Source: Actinobacillus sp. (GTDB lineage: Bacteria; Pseudomonadota; Gammaproteobacteria; Enterobacterales; Pasteurellaceae). From it: a DNA stretch of 41,624 bases. The stretch covers positions 1 through 41,624 of the forward strand of contig JAHHRA010000020.1 of NCBI GenBank assembly GCA_020026055.1. Direction: 5' to 3'. The notes below the pieces were generated by a model. It searched no databases and had not been told where the DNA came from. It was given only the letters and a program-made list of their open reading frames with translations. This document shows positions 1-8,634 of the stretch, piece after piece. Numbering within the stretch: the stretch's first letter is position 1; each line of letters starts with the position of its first letter. A program made the translations under genes and the position numbers.

Positions 1-3000
1 CACCATTATGGATATTAATGTTTTGAGCGGAGATTAGTGAGGTTTTATCGCCGTAAATTCTTTGTTTGGTAGTGGTATCGTAGTAAAAATTATCTTTACA
101 AGTATCATTGTGCCAATGATGTTTACAGCGGTAACTATATTTTCGAGCGAATTTTAATTTTATATTCTCTTCTTGGAAAAGAAGAGAATTGTTCATTTTG
201 AGCGTGTCAATATCAAGCTTGCCATTGGCTAAAATATTGCTGTCGAGGTTGTTCACCTCTTGGCTTTTAATATTTAGGTTGGCTCCTGATTTAATACTGG
301 CTTGGTGGCTTTTTAAATGCGAAATAATTTTTTCAGCATAAGTTAAATAAGCCTCTGGTTCGTCCCAAACTACGTTCTTTTTATGTTTCGATTTCTCCTT
401 TAATTGAGCTTCCAACGCAGCATTAACTTTCTGTGCCAACTCTGGATATTCACGCCAATGAAAATCACTTTCATACCCTTTGACCCATTTTTTCTCAAAA
501 CTACCAGTTAACGCCCCGATATTGTTCACTTTATCCATGATAATGTTCATATCGCCCATACTTTCAATATTGGCTTTACGAGCAATAGCTCCTGCAGGCG
601 TGACTTCAATTATTTGTGGTGGCAACTCATCAAGTGTCGGTTTACAAGGACGAAATAAGCCACAACGCCTAAATGTAGTTGCAACATTGCTTAGCGTCTC
701 ACTTTGAGTCGATGCTGGTTGTACATCAGTAAAATCCAACAACGTTTTATTATTCAACGTCCCGCCCGTTAACTGCATCGTTCCTTGACTTAAGAGGTTA
801 CCACCTAAGTTATTGATGGTTTGAGCGTTGAGTTTCATATCTTGTTTGGCAAAAATCGTGCCGTCGTTAGTGATATCGCCTTGGGCGTTGATGTTGAGAT
901 ATTGGTTGCTGGCAAAGGCATGTCTACCTTGGTTGGCAAAATTACCTACCGCATTAATCTCAATCCCCGCATAGCTTTGATAGTCTTCTAAAACACTGAC
1001 ATCATAAGCCTTAAGCTTGAGGCTATTGTTGGCGAGGTAATGCTGATTAAGTTCAAAATTTTGATTATTAACATCAATCGCTAAATCATTGGCATTCATC
1101 TTGCCTAAGTTGATAAGCGAATTTTGAGTATTGAGGTTAAGTTTAGCATTCGCCACCATTTTGGCATCAGCTTGGTTGTTAAGATTATGAGCATTCAGTT
1201 CTAAATTATTAGTTGCTAATAATTCACCCTGATTAATCACTTCTTGAATGGTTTGATTGGTATTTTTAATCAGTAAATTATTCGCCTGAATTTGGCTATT
1301 TTTACCCCGATTTTCGAGGCGTTGCACCTGTGCGTTAATATCGCCATTAGCCGCAATTTTACGCAGATTAATTAAATCTTGCAGGTTAAAATAAATATGC
1401 TGATTACTTAAAATTTGCCCTCGGTTGGTTAAATTTTTAGCAAGTAAATGTATGCTTTCAATCCCCAAAATATCGCCCTCGTTAGCAATATCTTGTCGAT
1501 TATTAATGCGTAACACCCCAGCTTGAATTTTACCATTAGCTTTATTAGTGAGACTGTGGCTATTAATTTTACCCTCTTTATTTGCAGAAACTTCACCACT
1601 ATTAGTAACATCTTGGGCAGTTAAGTTGAAATCATTCACTGCCATTATTTTGCCCGTGTTATCTAAATTATGCTGGTGATTATTTAAACTGAGATTAGTG
1701 GTGATAATTTGCCCCGCATTGTGCAACTCAGATTGATTATCTAAATTTAGATTATGGTTGGCTTGAATTTTGCTGTTAGAGCCTTGATTGTTTAAAGAGG
1801 CTGTTTGACTGTCAATATTATGGTTGGCAAAAATCTCTCCACTATTGACGACTTTATTCGCTTTAAGGCTAATGTTAGCTTGATTAGAAGCAATTTTCCC
1901 ACTATTGCTTAAATCATGCACTTGGATATTGAGGTTTTTGTTGGCAATGATTTTACCCAACGAGCTGACATCTTGGGCTTTGAGTTTAAGGTTTTCCGTC
2001 GCTAACAATGAACCTTGATTATTAATATTTTGCTTATTCTCAATATTGACATTTTGAGCAATGATTTTACCGTCATTGTTGAGATTAGTTTTATTATTGA
2101 GGTTGATTGTTTGATTAGCTTGAATTCTGCTCTTCGCCCCTTGATTGTTCAAGCTGTGGCTATTGATTAACACGTCCTTATTAGCTAATACTTCGCCACT
2201 GTTGATTACATCTTGGGCTTTAAGCTTAATATTTTGATTCGCCAGAATAACCCCTTCATTTTGGAAGTCCTGAGAGCTGGCAAGCTCAAGCTCGGACGCC
2301 TGAACTTTACTGCTTTTACCTTGGTTTCTAAACGACTGAGTTTGCGTTGTAATCCGTTGATTAGCAAGGATTTGACCTTCATTTAACAGACTATCAGAAG
2401 CAATTTCTAGCTTGCGTTCACTTAAAGCTTGGCGTTGAATATGAGCCTTTTTAGCTTTGATTTTTAAATCACCTTTGGCTTGGGCATTTTTAACCACCAA
2501 GTTGCCATTTACATCTAACTCTAAATCACCAGCTCCAGCCAGCATATCGCCTTGGCTGTTTACCCCTACACCTTTTTCGGTGCTTTTCAAGTAAATGCGT
2601 CCTGCATACATTGACCCTAATAATTTAGAATCCACTAAAACTTCTTTTTTATTATCAACCTTAGCGTGTGTTTCTAAATCTTCGTGTTTAACTTTGTTTT
2701 TACCCAAAATTAGATTGATGGCTTGGGTATCACTTTTGCCATCCGAACTTTTGCCATACAAATCACCGTAAATCTCAGCCGTGCGTGCAATAATGTCAAA
2801 CATCGACAACCCTCGCACATCTACACCAAGACTGCCTACCTTGATTTCACCTTGGTTAACGTCCAACCACAGCTTACCATCACTATCAAACTCAGCTTTC
2901 CCAGTGGTTAACGTCGCACGGTTGACGTTAATAAACCCTGCACCATCTACATAAATCCCATTCGGATTAGCTAGAATATAATCCGCACGCTTGCCCGCAA

Positions 3001-3388
3001 TTTCGGTAAAACCTAATAATTTACTTTTATTCACCCCATTAACTTCATTTAAAATCAAACTCGCTTCGACTTTACCCTGTAAGTTCGGGTTACCGTAAAT
3101 CAAACCACCTAATTGCGACTGCACTAAATCTTTACTGTTATTTAAAATCACTCCATCTTTACTAACATTAAAATCCTGATAAAGATTGTGCGAAATCCCA
3201 TTTTGATTCGGTGCATTAATATTCACCAAATCCGCTTTCCCATTCGCCGCTTTATCCACACCCACCTGCGGATTGCTATTCTTATCTACCACAATCCCAT
3301 CCGCAAAAACAAATTGCAGACTTAAGGCTGTGAAAATACTTACTAATAAACTTTGTGCGATCGCATTAATTTTAAATTTATTACTCAT
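1..3388 (-). CDS. TpsA exoprotein, filamentous haemagglutinin-like (3' end outside window)
   Basis: Reading frame open from an ATG at 3388 to the window edge, at least 1129 codons, with GGGAG eight or nine bases upstream of the ATG. Residues 1-29 form a signal peptide. The following two-partner-secretion domain carries the family's NPNL (residues 100-103) and NPNGI (141-145) motifs, which are recognised by the POTRA domains of the partner TpsB. From about residue 250 the protein is a long run of roughly 20-residue repeats rich in N, G, I, A and L, as in the right-handed beta-helix of FHA-type adhesins. Around 560-730 the repeats give way to a less regular, charged segment with paired cysteines and a His/Trp/Cys cluster near residues 1070-1085. 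It is exported by Sec and then by TpsB, 18 bases upstream. Whether it is an adhesin, a cytotoxin-like LspA protein or a CdiA-type toxin cannot be told, because the C-terminus is missing. Confidence 0.93.
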   Translation of the reverse strand, partial: MSNKFKINAIAQSLLVSIFTALSLQFVFADGIVVDKNSNPQVGVDKAANGKADLVNINAPNQNGISHNLYQDFNVSKDGVILNNSKDLVQSQLGGLIYGNPNLQGKVEASLILNEVNGVNKSKLLGFTEIAGKRADYILANPNGIYVDGAGFINVNRATLTTGKAEFDSDGKLWLDVNQGEIKVGSLGVDVRGLSMFDIIARTAEIYGDLYGKSSDGKSDTQAINLILGKNKVKHEDLETHAKVDNKKEVLVDSKLLGSMYAGRIYLKSTEKGVGVNSQGDMLAGAGDLELDVNGNLVVKNAQAKGDLKIKAKKAHIQRQALSERKLEIASDSLLNEGQILANQRITTQTQSFRNQGKSSKVQASELELASSQDFQNEGVILANQNIKLKAQDVINSGEVLANKDVLINSHSLNNQGAKSRIQANQTINLNNKTNLNNDGKIIAQNVNIENKQNINNQGSLLATENLKLKAQDVSSLGKIIANKNLNIQVHDLSNSGKIASNQANISLKANKVVNSGEIFANHNIDSQTASLNNQGSNSKIQANHNLNLDNQSELHNAGQIITTNLSLNNHQHNLDNTGKIMAVNDFNLTAQDVTNSGEVSANKEGKINSHSLTNKANGKIQAGVLRINNRQDIANEGDILGIESIHLLAKNLTNRGQILSNQHIYFNLQDLINLRKIAANGDINAQVQRLENRGKNSQIQANNLLIKNTNQTIQEVINQGELLATNNLELNAHNLNNQADAKMVANAKLNLNTQNSLINLGKMNANDLAIDVNNQNFELNQHYLANNSLKLKAYDVSVLEDYQSYAGIEINAVGNFANQGRHAFASNQYLNINAQGDITNDGTIFAKQDMKLNAQTINNLGGNLLSQGTMQLTGGTLNNKTLLDFTDVQPASTQSETLSNVATTFRRCGLFRPCKPTLDELPPQIIEVTPAGAIARKANIESMGDMNIIMDKVNNIGALTGSFEKKWVKGYESDFHWREYPELAQKVNAALEAQLKEKSKHKKNVVWDEPEAYLTYAEKIISHLKSHQASIKSGANLNIKSQEVNNLDSNILANGKLDIDTLKMNNSLLFQEENIKLKFARKYSYRCKHHWHNDTCKDNFYYDTTTKQRIYGDKTSLISAQNINIHNG

Positions 3389-3406
3389 TGTCAATCACTC
3401 CCAAAA

Positions 3407-5134
3407 TTAAAAAGTCAAACTTAAACTAGCATAAAATTCGTGATTATTTTTAATCAAATAAGCTGGGGAATTAATATGTTTGGAATAAGTTAAACTTGCA
3501 AATAATGCTTTATATCTTAATCTGCTACCGATAGAAGCACCTGACATAAAATTAGTGTAATAAGGTGTATTCACCTCATGATAATTCTCTTTGACTTGCC
3601 CAAAATCAAAGGCAATAAAAGGCTCAAGGAAATATGGACTGTGGTAACTAATTTCATTTCGTACATAATAACCCTTGTCACCCAAAATGGAATTATCCTT
3701 AAACCCTCGCACTGTTGTGTCATCACCAATAGCTAATTTTTCTGAAGGGTAAAGAATATCGGGTGAATACTGTCCGCTTAGATTGAAACTGTAAGCAAAT
3801 TGTTGCTTTTTAATCATAAAAGGGCGGTAAAAACTCAATTCAAAGTTAATCTTATTAAAATGTGCTTTGGGTACACCATCATCACGAGAAAGATCGTTTT
3901 GAGCATCAAACCAAGGTAAGCCTCGAGAATAAGCGAAATTAATGTTCATCACGCCACCTAATAATTTTTGTTGAGCATTAATGTCTAATTTGCCTACGGT
4001 GAGTTTGCGTGAACTGCTGATTAATTTTATATCTTCTAAATAGTTTTCTGTTTTCTTATGCGTTAATCCTAAACCTGCATCAATTTTGCTGTTCGCATTG
4101 CGATGAATTAAGCGACGTAACCCAATATCAAGATTATTTGATACTCCGTGACTGCGATAAGTTTGGTTTAGAGCTCTTACTGCTGTTGCATATTCAGACT
4201 GACTCTTTGCCACGCTAAATTGCCAGTAACGCCAAGGAAATCGGAAATAAAATCCAAAATTTTGGTTGTCTTTAAACTTATCCTTATGGGCAATACGACG
4301 CTGATAATTTAAATTAAGAAATTCATTAATCCCCAAAATGTCTTCAAAATTCAAATTCACTTTGCCACGATATTTGCCCGATGAATCTTGTCCTAAATTA
4401 TTCAAATTTAAACTACCAGAAATAAAAAGCTTAGGCTCATTTTCAACACTGACTACTGTCCCACCTAATTTTTCACCTGCTAATAGTTTGAAAACTGCCT
4501 GATTCCGTGAAAGGGTATTGATATTTTCAATGCCTTGGTCGAGTTCGTTAATGCGGATTGGGGCATTAGTGTTAATGGGAAAAGTAAAAAAAGTGCGTAT
4601 TTTATTCGCTTTTGGCGGATTTTTGCCATCCGAATAAACGATGCTTTCCAAATGTCCCGCAATAATTTTGTACACGACTTTACCTTTTGCTAAATCAGAA
4701 TGTTTTAAATCGATCCGTACTCGAGTCGCCACATATCCTAATTCTAAATGCTTGTTTTCTAAAGTACGCATCAGATTTAGAACTGGCACCCCGCCTTTAC
4801 GCCCTTTAAAGGGAGCAATGATCTCTGCTAGTACTTGAGAATTTAATGGTGTTTCTCCTTCTACATAAATCGAACTTATTGGCGTACCTTTTTCAGAAGC
4901 AACAACTATTTTTTGCATTTGTTGTTGATTTTTTGAAGGCTTTTGTAATGCCTGTTTTTGTAAACGCTGTAGTTCCCTAAGCTCTATTCGGCGTTGCTCA
5001 CGATTCAGCTCCAGATCCGAATGCTGTACAGGATTAAGCACAGCTAAACTAATAGGGGTGATAAATAATAAGATACTAAAAATAAAACTACACTTAATGA
5101 TAATGCGTAAGAATTGAAAACAATAGACTAACAA
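3407..5134 (-). CDS. TpsB outer-membrane transporter (FhaC/ShlB family)
   Basis: Outer-membrane beta-barrel that secretes the TpsA encoded directly downstream. The 575 residues are of normal family length. A hydrophobic signal peptide (about 1-31) is followed by a Q/R/E-rich linker, two POTRA domains (about 85-235) and a C-terminal 16-strand barrel ending in Phe (SLTF). The conserved L6-loop VRGF motif is at 475-478 with its key Arg at 476, and the strand motif FDFG is at 509-512; both are diagnostic of Omp85/TpsB proteins. The longest frame begins with TTG; I see no in-frame ATG or GTG before the hydrophobic segment, so a rare start is likely. A strong sigma-70-like promoter lies 40-65 bases upstream. 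TpsB first, then TpsA, is the usual operon order for this family. Confidence 0.94.
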   Translation of the reverse strand: MLVYCFQFLRIIIKCSFIFSILLFITPISLAVLNPVQHSDLELNREQRRIELRELQRLQKQALQKPSKNQQQMQKIVVASEKGTPISSIYVEGETPLNSQVLAEIIAPFKGRKGGVPVLNLMRTLENKHLELGYVATRVRIDLKHSDLAKGKVVYKIIAGHLESIVYSDGKNPPKANKIRTFFTFPINTNAPIRINELDQGIENINTLSRNQAVFKLLAGEKLGGTVVSVENEPKLFISGSLNLNNLGQDSSGKYRGKVNLNFEDILGINEFLNLNYQRRIAHKDKFKDNQNFGFYFRFPWRYWQFSVAKSQSEYATAVRALNQTYRSHGVSNNLDIGLRRLIHRNANSKIDAGLGLTHKKTENYLEDIKLISSSRKLTVGKLDINAQQKLLGGVMNINFAYSRGLPWFDAQNDLSRDDGVPKAHFNKINFELSFYRPFMIKKQQFAYSFNLSGQYSPDILYPSEKLAIGDDTTVRGFKDNSILGDKGYYVRNEISYHSPYFLEPFIAFDFGQVKENYHEVNTPYYTNFMSGASIGSRLRYKALFASLTYSKHINSPAYLIKNNHEFYASLSLTF

Positions 5135-5169
5135 GATTTATACTCAAATCTAAGTTGGGTAGAAAGTGT

Positions 5170-5200
5170 ATATTATTTGTCCGAAAAATTTTACTGTCAA
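5170..5200 (-). promoter_or_regulatory. Sigma-70-type promoter for the tpsB-tpsA operon
   Basis: On the minus strand a perfect -35 TTGACA (5195-5200) is followed after 17 bases by AATAAT (5172-5177), overlapping TAATAT (5170-5175, spacing 19). The -10 lies about 36-40 bases before the tpsB start. Assigned by eye. Confidence 0.6.
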
Positions 5201-5220
5201 GAGAAAATTACTAAACCCAA

Positions 5221-5248
5221 CTCACAAAACGCCATAACGTTTTGTGAG
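5221..5248. repeat. Perfect 11-bp inverted repeat between tpsB and dcuB
   Basis: CTCACAAAACG (5221-5231) and its complement (5238-5248) flank a 6-base loop. It is 33 bases beyond the dcuB stop and about 20 bases upstream of the tpsB -35. It could be the dcuB terminator (no clear T-run) or an operator for tpsB. A related sequence lies at 28720-28743. Confidence 0.55.
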
Positions 5249-5280
5249 CTGAATGAATACAAATGTAGCTGAAACAGTGG

Positions 5281-6603
5281 TTATAAAAACATGTTTGCAA
5301 ACAACAAGCCGAAACCTAAGCTAAATGCCATGCTTAATAATCCTGGCAACATAAAACTATGGTTAAAGACATATTTACCAATACGAGTCGTCCCTGTAGT
5401 ATCAAAATCAATACTCGCAATGATCGGACCATAGTTTGGAATGAAGAAATAGCCATTTACTGCTACGAATACCCCAATTAAAATTGGTGCAGGAATACCA
5501 ATCGCAATCGCAATAGGGAATAAAGTTGCAACTGTCGCACCTTGGCTATTAACTAAAACAGAAAGCAAGAAAAGTGCGAAGGCAAATGCCCAAGGTGCTA
5601 CTTCAACAAGGCTTGAAACAGCTGCTTTGACTTCCGCCATATGAGCATGCATTAGTGTGTCACCAAGCCAAGCGATACCAAAGATAGCAATCACTGCACG
5701 CATGCCTGCATGAAAAACAGAGCCTTGCGTAATAGCATGACCATTTGGCTTACAAAGCCCAATGATGAGTGCACCAACGCTAAGCATAATAATTTCGATC
5801 GCATGTGCCATTCCCATAGGTTTATTGTCAAATACTGGGCGTAAGCTTGGAAGTGCCCCCATAATAACAACTAATACAGATCCCAAGATGAAGCACCAAA
5901 ATGAAATTTTGGCACTTTTACCAAGAGTTTCTTCTTTAATATCATTATTATCAAAGCTTTCTTCAACATAGTGTGGGTCTTTTAATAATTTTTGATATTC
6001 AGGATCATCTTTGAGTTCTTTACCCATTTTATTGACAAAAATACAAGCACAGAATAAACCGAGCAGTGTACTTGGAATCGTTACTGAAAGTACATCCGTC
6101 AAAGTAATACCCTGAGGTTCTAAATATGCTACTACGGCGACTACTGCGGCAGCAATTGGGCTGGCGACGATAGAAAATTGCGAAGCGATCACTGCCATTG
6201 AAAGTGGACGTTCTGGGCGAATACCATTATGACGGCTAACTTCTGCAATAACAGGTAAAACAGAGTAAGCTACGTGCCCAGTTCCCGCCATGAAAGTAAA
6301 TAGCCAAGTTACAGCAGGGGCAACAAAAGTAATGTATTTTGGATTTTTACGTAGCATTTTAGTAGCAATGCGGATCATATAATCCAGTCCACCTGCTGCC
6401 TGCATCGCAGATGCAGCAGCAACGACAGCCATAATCATTAACATTACATCAATTGGCAAACCACCTGGTTGCAATTGGAAACCGAAACATAAAATAGCAA
6501 GACCTACGCCCCCCATCACTCCTAATCCAATGCCACCAATGCGTGCACCAAGCAAAATACACAAAAGCACTAAGGCAAATTGTAAATAAAACATCATTGA
6601 CAT
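5281..6603 (-). CDS. dcuB: Anaerobic C4-dicarboxylate transporter, DcuB-like
   Basis: Inner-membrane carrier of the DcuA/DcuB family, which takes up fumarate, malate or aspartate in exchange for succinate during anaerobic fumarate respiration. The 440 residues are almost all hydrophobic helices. Family signatures visible include GARIGGIGLG near the N-terminus, a MAGTGHVAYSVLPVI segment, a RPERPLS loop, and DTTGTTRIGKYVFNHSF near the C-terminus. RPERP and FQLQPG favour DcuB over DcuA. AGGAG lies eight bases before the ATG at 6603; further Met codons at positions 3 and 4 are possible starts. It is a single-gene unit. The perfect CRP site at 6669-6684 suggests induction under energy limitation, as for other dicarboxylate carriers. 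Confidence 0.93.
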   Translation of the reverse strand: MSMMFYLQFALVLLCILLGARIGGIGLGVMGGVGLAILCFGFQLQPGGLPIDVMLMIMAVVAAASAMQAAGGLDYMIRIATKMLRKNPKYITFVAPAVTWLFTFMAGTGHVAYSVLPVIAEVSRHNGIRPERPLSMAVIASQFSIVASPIAAAVVAVVAYLEPQGITLTDVLSVTIPSTLLGLFCACIFVNKMGKELKDDPEYQKLLKDPHYVEESFDNNDIKEETLGKSAKISFWCFILGSVLVVIMGALPSLRPVFDNKPMGMAHAIEIIMLSVGALIIGLCKPNGHAITQGSVFHAGMRAVIAIFGIAWLGDTLMHAHMAEVKAAVSSLVEVAPWAFAFALFLLSVLVNSQGATVATLFPIAIAIGIPAPILIGVFVAVNGYFFIPNYGPIIASIDFDTTGTTRIGKYVFNHSFMLPGLLSMAFSLGFGLLFANMFL

Positions 6604-6668
6604 AAAAATAACTCCTGAGATACAAACTAAAAACTGCTAGTAAGGTTAACAGATTTAGTTGTTTTTTT

Positions 6669-6684
6669 TGTGAATTTGATCACA
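6669..6684 (-). promoter_or_regulatory. Perfect CRP-binding palindrome upstream of dcuB
   Basis: TGTGA-ATTTGA-TCACA matches both CRP half-sites exactly. Its centre is about 73 bases before the dcuB ATG and about 122 bases before trmA, so dcuB is the likely target. Sites of this kind activate dicarboxylate carriers under cAMP; activity here is inferred. Confidence 0.7.
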
Positions 6685-6704
6685 GTATTTAAATTTTTTT
6701 ATTA

Positions 6705-6720
6705 TTAATCAATTGATTAA
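6705..6720. repeat. 16-bp perfect palindrome in the dcuB/trmA divergent spacer
   Basis: TTAATCAATTGATTAA reads the same on both strands and lies between the CRP site and trmA. It may be a regulator site. The half-sites are in the wrong order for FNR (TTGAT....ATCAA). Confidence 0.4.
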
Positions 6721-6798
6721 GCTTTGAACAAGCTCACTTTTTTTATCAAAATTGATTTGTTAAAATTAACTAATTTTTATACTAAATTTCAATAATAA

Positions 6799-7893
6799 AT
6801 GACATTACCCATCGCTCAATACCCACAATTACTCAAGAGTAAAGCTGAATGCTTACGCAAACTATTAATGCCTTTTGATCCACCAAACTTAGCAGTTTTT
6901 GCCTCCCCAACTGAACATTTTCGAATGCGAGCAGAGTTTCGCATTTGGCACGAAGGCAACGATTTGTATCACATTATGTTTGATCAAACAACGCGACAAC
7001 GCATTCGCATTGATCATTTTCCACAAGCCAGTCTTTTAATTAATCAAATGATGGCAATCTTAATCCCTCTGCTCAAAATAAACTCAATTTTGCGTCAAAG
7101 CTTATTCCAAATTGATTATTTAAGTAGCTTAAGTGGGCAAATTATCGTTAGTCTGCTTTATCACAAACCACTTGATGAAGCGTGGCAAACTGAAGCAAAA
7201 CAACTGCGTGCCAAACTTCAATCGCAAGGTTTTGCAGTGCAATTGATTGGGCGAGCTGCAAAGCAAAAGATCTGTTTAGATCAAGATTATATTGATGAAA
7301 AACTTTGCATTGCAGGGCGGCAATTGATTTACCGTCAAGTTGAAAATAGTTTCACCCAACCGAACGCACAGATCAATCAACAAATGCTTGGCTGGGCATT
7401 AGATTGTACAAAAGACAGCGAAAATGATTTGCTAGAACTTTATTGTGGTAATGGTAATTTTTCCATAGCGTTGGCACAAAATTTTCGTAAAGTATTGGCG
7501 ACAGAAGTAGCGAAACCAAGCGTTAAAGCAGCTCAATTCAATATCCAAGCTAATCACATCAAAAATTTGCAGATTATCCGAATGTCTGCTGAAGATTTTA
7601 CGCAAGCTATCAATGGCGTGCGAACATTCAACCGTTTACGAACTTTCAACTTGCACGATTATCAATGCGATACTATTTTAGTCGACCCACCTCGAGCGGG
7701 GCTGGATCCTGACACGTTGGCATTGCTACAAAATTATGCACGAATTTTATATATTTCCTGCAATCCGCACACTCTGTGCAACAATTTACAAACACTTTGT
7801 CAAACCCACCGCATCGCACGAGTAGCATTGTTTGACCAATTCCCTTACACTGATCACATGGAAACTGGCGTATGGCTCATCAAAACTGCTTAA
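6799..7893 (+). CDS. trmA: tRNA (uracil-5-)-methyltransferase (m5U54)
   Basis: Makes ribothymidine at position 54 of the T-loop in tRNA, using S-adenosylmethionine. The 364 residues match the family length. The SAM-binding motif LELYCGNGNFS lies near 213-223. The catalytic region has DPPRAGLD followed by ISCNP, whose nucleophilic Cys is at residue 321. The general base Glu is residue 355 in HMETGVWL. Both sit three residues before the E. coli positions (C324, E358). The INGVRTFNRL segment is typical of TrmA rather than of RlmC/RlmD, and no N-terminal iron-sulfur cysteine set is present. The last 22 bases overlap the start of rsmJ, implying cotranscription. Confidence 0.96.
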   Translation: MTLPIAQYPQLLKSKAECLRKLLMPFDPPNLAVFASPTEHFRMRAEFRIWHEGNDLYHIMFDQTTRQRIRIDHFPQASLLINQMMAILIPLLKINSILRQSLFQIDYLSSLSGQIIVSLLYHKPLDEAWQTEAKQLRAKLQSQGFAVQLIGRAAKQKICLDQDYIDEKLCIAGRQLIYRQVENSFTQPNAQINQQMLGWALDCTKDSENDLLELYCGNGNFSIALAQNFRKVLATEVAKPSVKAAQFNIQANHIKNLQIIRMSAEDFTQAINGVRTFNRLRTFNLHDYQCDTILVDPPRAGLDPDTLALLQNYARILYISCNPHTLCNNLQTLCQTHRIARVALFDQFPYTDHMETGVWLIKTA

Positions 7894-8630
7894 TTCAACT
7901 TTTGTGCGAAAGTTCATGCCCTGAAATTCAGAAAAATTTTCCGATTTTGGCAGCGTCCGTTGGCTTGACTCATCATAGCGATGCAACTCTCGCACTCGTT
8001 CAAACAGACGATTGTTTAGAATTACGCAAACTTGACGAACCCAAACTGGGAGCGATTGTTGTAGATTTCCTGCGTGGCACTCTCGCTCATCGGCGTAAAT
8101 TCGGTGGCGGACGTGGAGAAGCTATCGCTAAGGCTGTTGGAGTCAAAAAAGATCAACTCCCCAGTGTTATTGATGCTACCGCAGGCTTAGGACGTGATGG
8201 CTTTGTGCTGGCGTGCTTAGGTTGCAAAGTGTTGCTAGTAGAACGCCATCCCGTCGTACGTTTACTGTTAACAGATGGCTTAAATCGTGCTTATGCCGAT
8301 CCTGAACTTGGTGGTTTTTTGCAAACGCATCTCCGTCTCGCTAACGTTACACATATCAATCAATTAACGGATAAAGCAGATGTAGTTTATTTAGACCCAA
8401 TGTTTCCACACAAACAAAAATCGGCATTGGTCAAAAAAGAAATGCGTGTTTTCCAAGAACTCGTTGGTGCGGATTTAGACGCTGATTTATTGCTCTCTCA
8501 GGCTCTGTATCTCGCTAACAAACGTGTAGTCGTTAAACGTCCTGACTACGCTCCATTTTTAGATAAAAAATCTCCTAATATTTTTCGAAAAACTAAAAAC
8601 CATCGTTTTGATATTTATGTTACGAGTTAA
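7872..8630 (+). CDS. rsmJ: 16S rRNA (guanine-1516-N2)-methyltransferase
   Basis: Methylates G1516 of 16S rRNA. The 252 residues match RsmJ throughout: ELRKLDEPKLGAI, the HRRKFGGGRGEA-AKAVG block, DATAGLGRDGFVLA (SAM-binding loop), YLDPMFPHKQKSALVKKEMR and KRPDYAPFL. The ATG at 7872, inside the end of trmA, is the only Met early in the frame and agrees with the position of the E. coli start. Residues about 16-29 (PEIQKNFPILAAS) are encoded by a copy of the dispersed palindromic repeat seen between other genes of this window, and this is the least conserved part of the protein. An LTA-synthase-like gene follows closely. Confidence 0.95.
   Translation: MAHQNCLIQLLCESSCPEIQKNFPILAASVGLTHHSDATLALVQTDDCLELRKLDEPKLGAIVVDFLRGTLAHRRKFGGGRGEAIAKAVGVKKDQLPSVIDATAGLGRDGFVLACLGCKVLLVERHPVVRLLLTDGLNRAYADPELGGFLQTHLRLANVTHINQLTDKADVVYLDPMFPHKQKSALVKKEMRVFQELVGADLDADLLLSQALYLANKRVVVKRPDYAPFLDKKSPNIFRKTKNHRFDIYVTS
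7914..7958 (+). repeat. Dispersed palindromic repeat, copy 1 (inside rsmJ)
   Basis: Contains AAATTCAGAAAAATTTTC, an ATTTT arm, and degenerate ATGCC / GCGTC ends. It is the only copy inside a coding region, and is read as residues 15-29 of RsmJ. Confidence 0.55.
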
Positions 8631-8634
8631 CCCT

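Noticed and set aside
480..2911. Short plus- and minus-strand ORFs inside the TpsA gene
   Set aside because: The minus frame of the exoprotein is continuous through all of them and carries the family motifs.
1..5134. Calling the two-partner operon a contact-dependent inhibition system
   Set aside because: The toxin-bearing C-terminus and any immunity gene are outside the window, so the sequence cannot support it.
6705..6720. FNR site reading of the 16-bp palindrome
   Set aside because: The half-sites are in reversed order (ATCAA then TTGAT, adjacent) compared with TTGAT-N4-ATCAA.
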